Origin: Polytrichum commune
Taxonomy: Eukaryota; Streptophyta; Polytrichopsida; Polytrichales; Polytrichaceae
Direction: 5' to 3'
Assembly: GCA_950295325.1 (NCBI GenBank)
Contig: OX485806.1
Location: 52,573,169-52,633,168, forward strand
Length of the DNA stretch: 60,000 bases
Positions 58,576 to 60,000 of this stretch are shown in pieces (position 1 is the stretch's first letter; every line of letters starts with the position of its first letter). The position numbers and the translations under genes are program-made. The notes beneath the pieces are model-generated. The model saw only the letters and a program-made list of their open reading frames with translations. It made no database searches and was not told the origin of the DNA.

Positions 58576-60000
58576 ATTGATGTCCTCATCAATGCCTACG
58601 CTTCATTTTATTGGAATGTCTAGCCTTAGTTTCTTCAAAGTGCTTTACCAATTCCTTGGCGTTCATCATGTCTCTTGCCGCTACCCAAACGGCTTCTTTC
58701 TCATGGTATCCTCACCATTTCACCAAGTACTCCTTTGTACATTTTCTTTCATTTTCACTTGGTCTTCCTACACTTGAGGATGCCCTCTTACCTCATGTTC
58801 CAAATGACCTCCACAAGGTCGGGACGTGGCCTAATCACTTGCTTGTGATCGGGCCACAAGGTGTCGTCCTAAAATGACTTTCGTAATGAGACATGAAATG
58901 TCGGATGCACTTTGATCTCCGGCGGTAATTCCAACTTATACATGTCCTTGAACACTTGTTCCACAATGGAAAACGAAGCTCCAATTTTGGACATGAACTT
59001 TTGGAGCGAGGCCTTCCGGCTAAGTGAAGTTGTTCACATTCAACAACACCTTTTGGCCCACCTCATTCTCCACTTCGCGTCTTCCGGCATTTACTAGCAC
59101 TCCGTAGCACCTTCGGGCTTCCTCCACCGACAACTTGGTCATCTCCAAGACTTGTTTACCATCCTTGGCCAAGTCCTCACCATCTTGGTTAAACTCTAGT
59201 GTTGAATGTGCCCCCTCGAGAGCTAGGTTAATAGGTTGGAGCGCATCCACTCCATAAGCCACCACGAAAGACCACCCCTTGGTAGCCAAGTGCGTGGCTA
59301 CATTGCAATTACACTCCGCTCGACCCACATAGTCCGCCCAATCTCCTTGGTCCGCCCCCACCAAGTTCCTCAAGTATTGCTTCAAGTCTCCATTCACACG
59401 CTTTGTTTTCCCATCCATTTGGGAATACACGGCCGTGCTAAACCTTAGTTTCAATACAACCTCCTTAGAGAAATGCATTGAAAATGCACTTGTGAACTTT
59501 GGATCTTGATCCCACACAATCACTCTTGGCAACCCGTGGTGCCTCAACCATCCTTTGAGAAAAGGCTATGCGGTCTCCAACGCGGTGGCGGTTCCCACAA
59601 TCGGCACCATGTGTGCCAACTTGGCAAACCGCTCTACCATCAACAAGATGGCATCATACCCATGTGACTCCGGCAAACTTGTGATCAAGTCCATGCACAT
59701 ACTATGCCATGGCGCCGACGGGATAGGCAACGGTTGCAAGAAACCGCCTTGCTTTTGGTAAGAGGCTCGGTTCATTTGAACCTTGATTCAAGCCTTCACA
59801 AAGTGGGCTATATCTTCCTTTATGCACCGCCAATGGTACCTCCATGACACCATTGTATGGCGATTTTTTCTTTCTCCTCTAAGGCCGGCAATAGGACTAT
59901 CAAATTCCTCCTTCAAAACCGATAGCCTCAACTTGCCTTGTGGCACATACACCCAACTTTGCTTGCACTTGAACAATCCGTCCACCAACTTAACCTCTTT
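58576..60000 (-). pseudogene. Chromovirus-type Ty3-gypsy integrase and chromodomain, 5' partial
   Basis: The minus strand runs off the right edge. Integrase: a degenerate zinc-binding region (RYHWRCIKEDIAHFV), then the core with MDLITSLPES and VWDQDPKFTSAF (two catalytic Asp). The third position, normally Glu in a TE.VN context, reads DGKTKRVN, so the catalytic Glu appears lost. Downstream come the GPY-like module (YKLELPPEIKVHPTFHVSL) and, after stops, TKEYLVKW*GYHEKEAVWVA, a chromodomain. Frame breaks lie near 59550-59565 and 58870, with an in-frame stop in the chromodomain. Chromodomain integrases target histone marks during insertion. This copy cannot be functional. Confidence 0.85.

Noticed and set aside
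1-60000. tRNA, rRNA or snRNA genes
   Set aside because: No cloverleaf with A and B boxes and no rRNA core sequence was recognised by eye; a covariance-model scan would settle it.

Overview
This window looks like nuclear DNA from a land plant with a large, transposon-filled genome. The evidence is an intact, multi-exon glycoside hydrolase family 9 (GH9) endoglucanase with canonical GT-AG introns of up to 2.4 kb, plant-type Ty3 and Ty1 retroelements, and hAT, MULE and Tourist-type DNA elements. I cannot name the species. The repeat load and long introns would suit a seed-free plant or a gymnosperm, but this is a guess. I saw no rRNA or tRNA gene and nothing bacterial.

Left part (1-13.4 kb): a MULE-type transposase with one small intron enters from the left edge. 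It is followed by a GC3-rich, multi-exon gene (4078-11139) of unknown family. That gene carries a DGQHR/ParB-like segment and a long charged, proline-rich tail. Next comes an exon block encoding an FCP1/NIF-type HAD phosphatase domain, which may be a separate gene or the 3' half of the same one. Seventeen copies of a 22-bp palindrome (arms TTTACGAACG / CGTTCGTAAA, variable central dinucleotide) lie in this part and nowhere else that I could see. They sit upstream of the gene, in its introns, in its downstream spacer, and in-frame in two places of its exons. The gene is broken by frameshifts, a nonsense codon and a 2.84-kb LTR-like insertion with a perfect 5-bp target duplication (GTGAT). This palindrome-plus-gene arrangement is the most unusual feature of the window.

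Middle (13.4-33.5 kb): this is a graveyard of mobile elements. It holds a second, inverted and rearranged copy of the 2.84-kb element (about 14.4-18.8 kb), a decayed Ty1-copia polyprotein (18.8-21.5 kb), and a decayed Ty3-gypsy element (24.4-29.2 kb) interrupted by an LTR fragment. It also holds a short, internally deleted third copy of the 2.84-kb element, and a hAT element with matching terminal inverted repeats and the C-terminal part of its transposase.

Gene island (33.9-40.7 kb, minus strand): eight exons join in frame into a GH9 endo-beta-1,4-glucanase of about 512 residues with all catalytic motifs present. The first in-frame ATG gives no signal peptide. Its last intron hosts a 482-bp Tourist-like MITE flanked by TAA.

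Right part (41-60 kb): mostly gene-free DNA with several tandem repeats: about 140 bp x 5; 37 bp x 11 with a three-unit higher-order pattern; and 42 bp x 6. From 54.4 kb to the right edge lie minus-strand Ty3-gypsy pieces: a gag-protease reading frame with a single in-frame TAA, an LTR that is an inverted near-copy of the one at 25.6 kb, and an integrase with a chromodomain.
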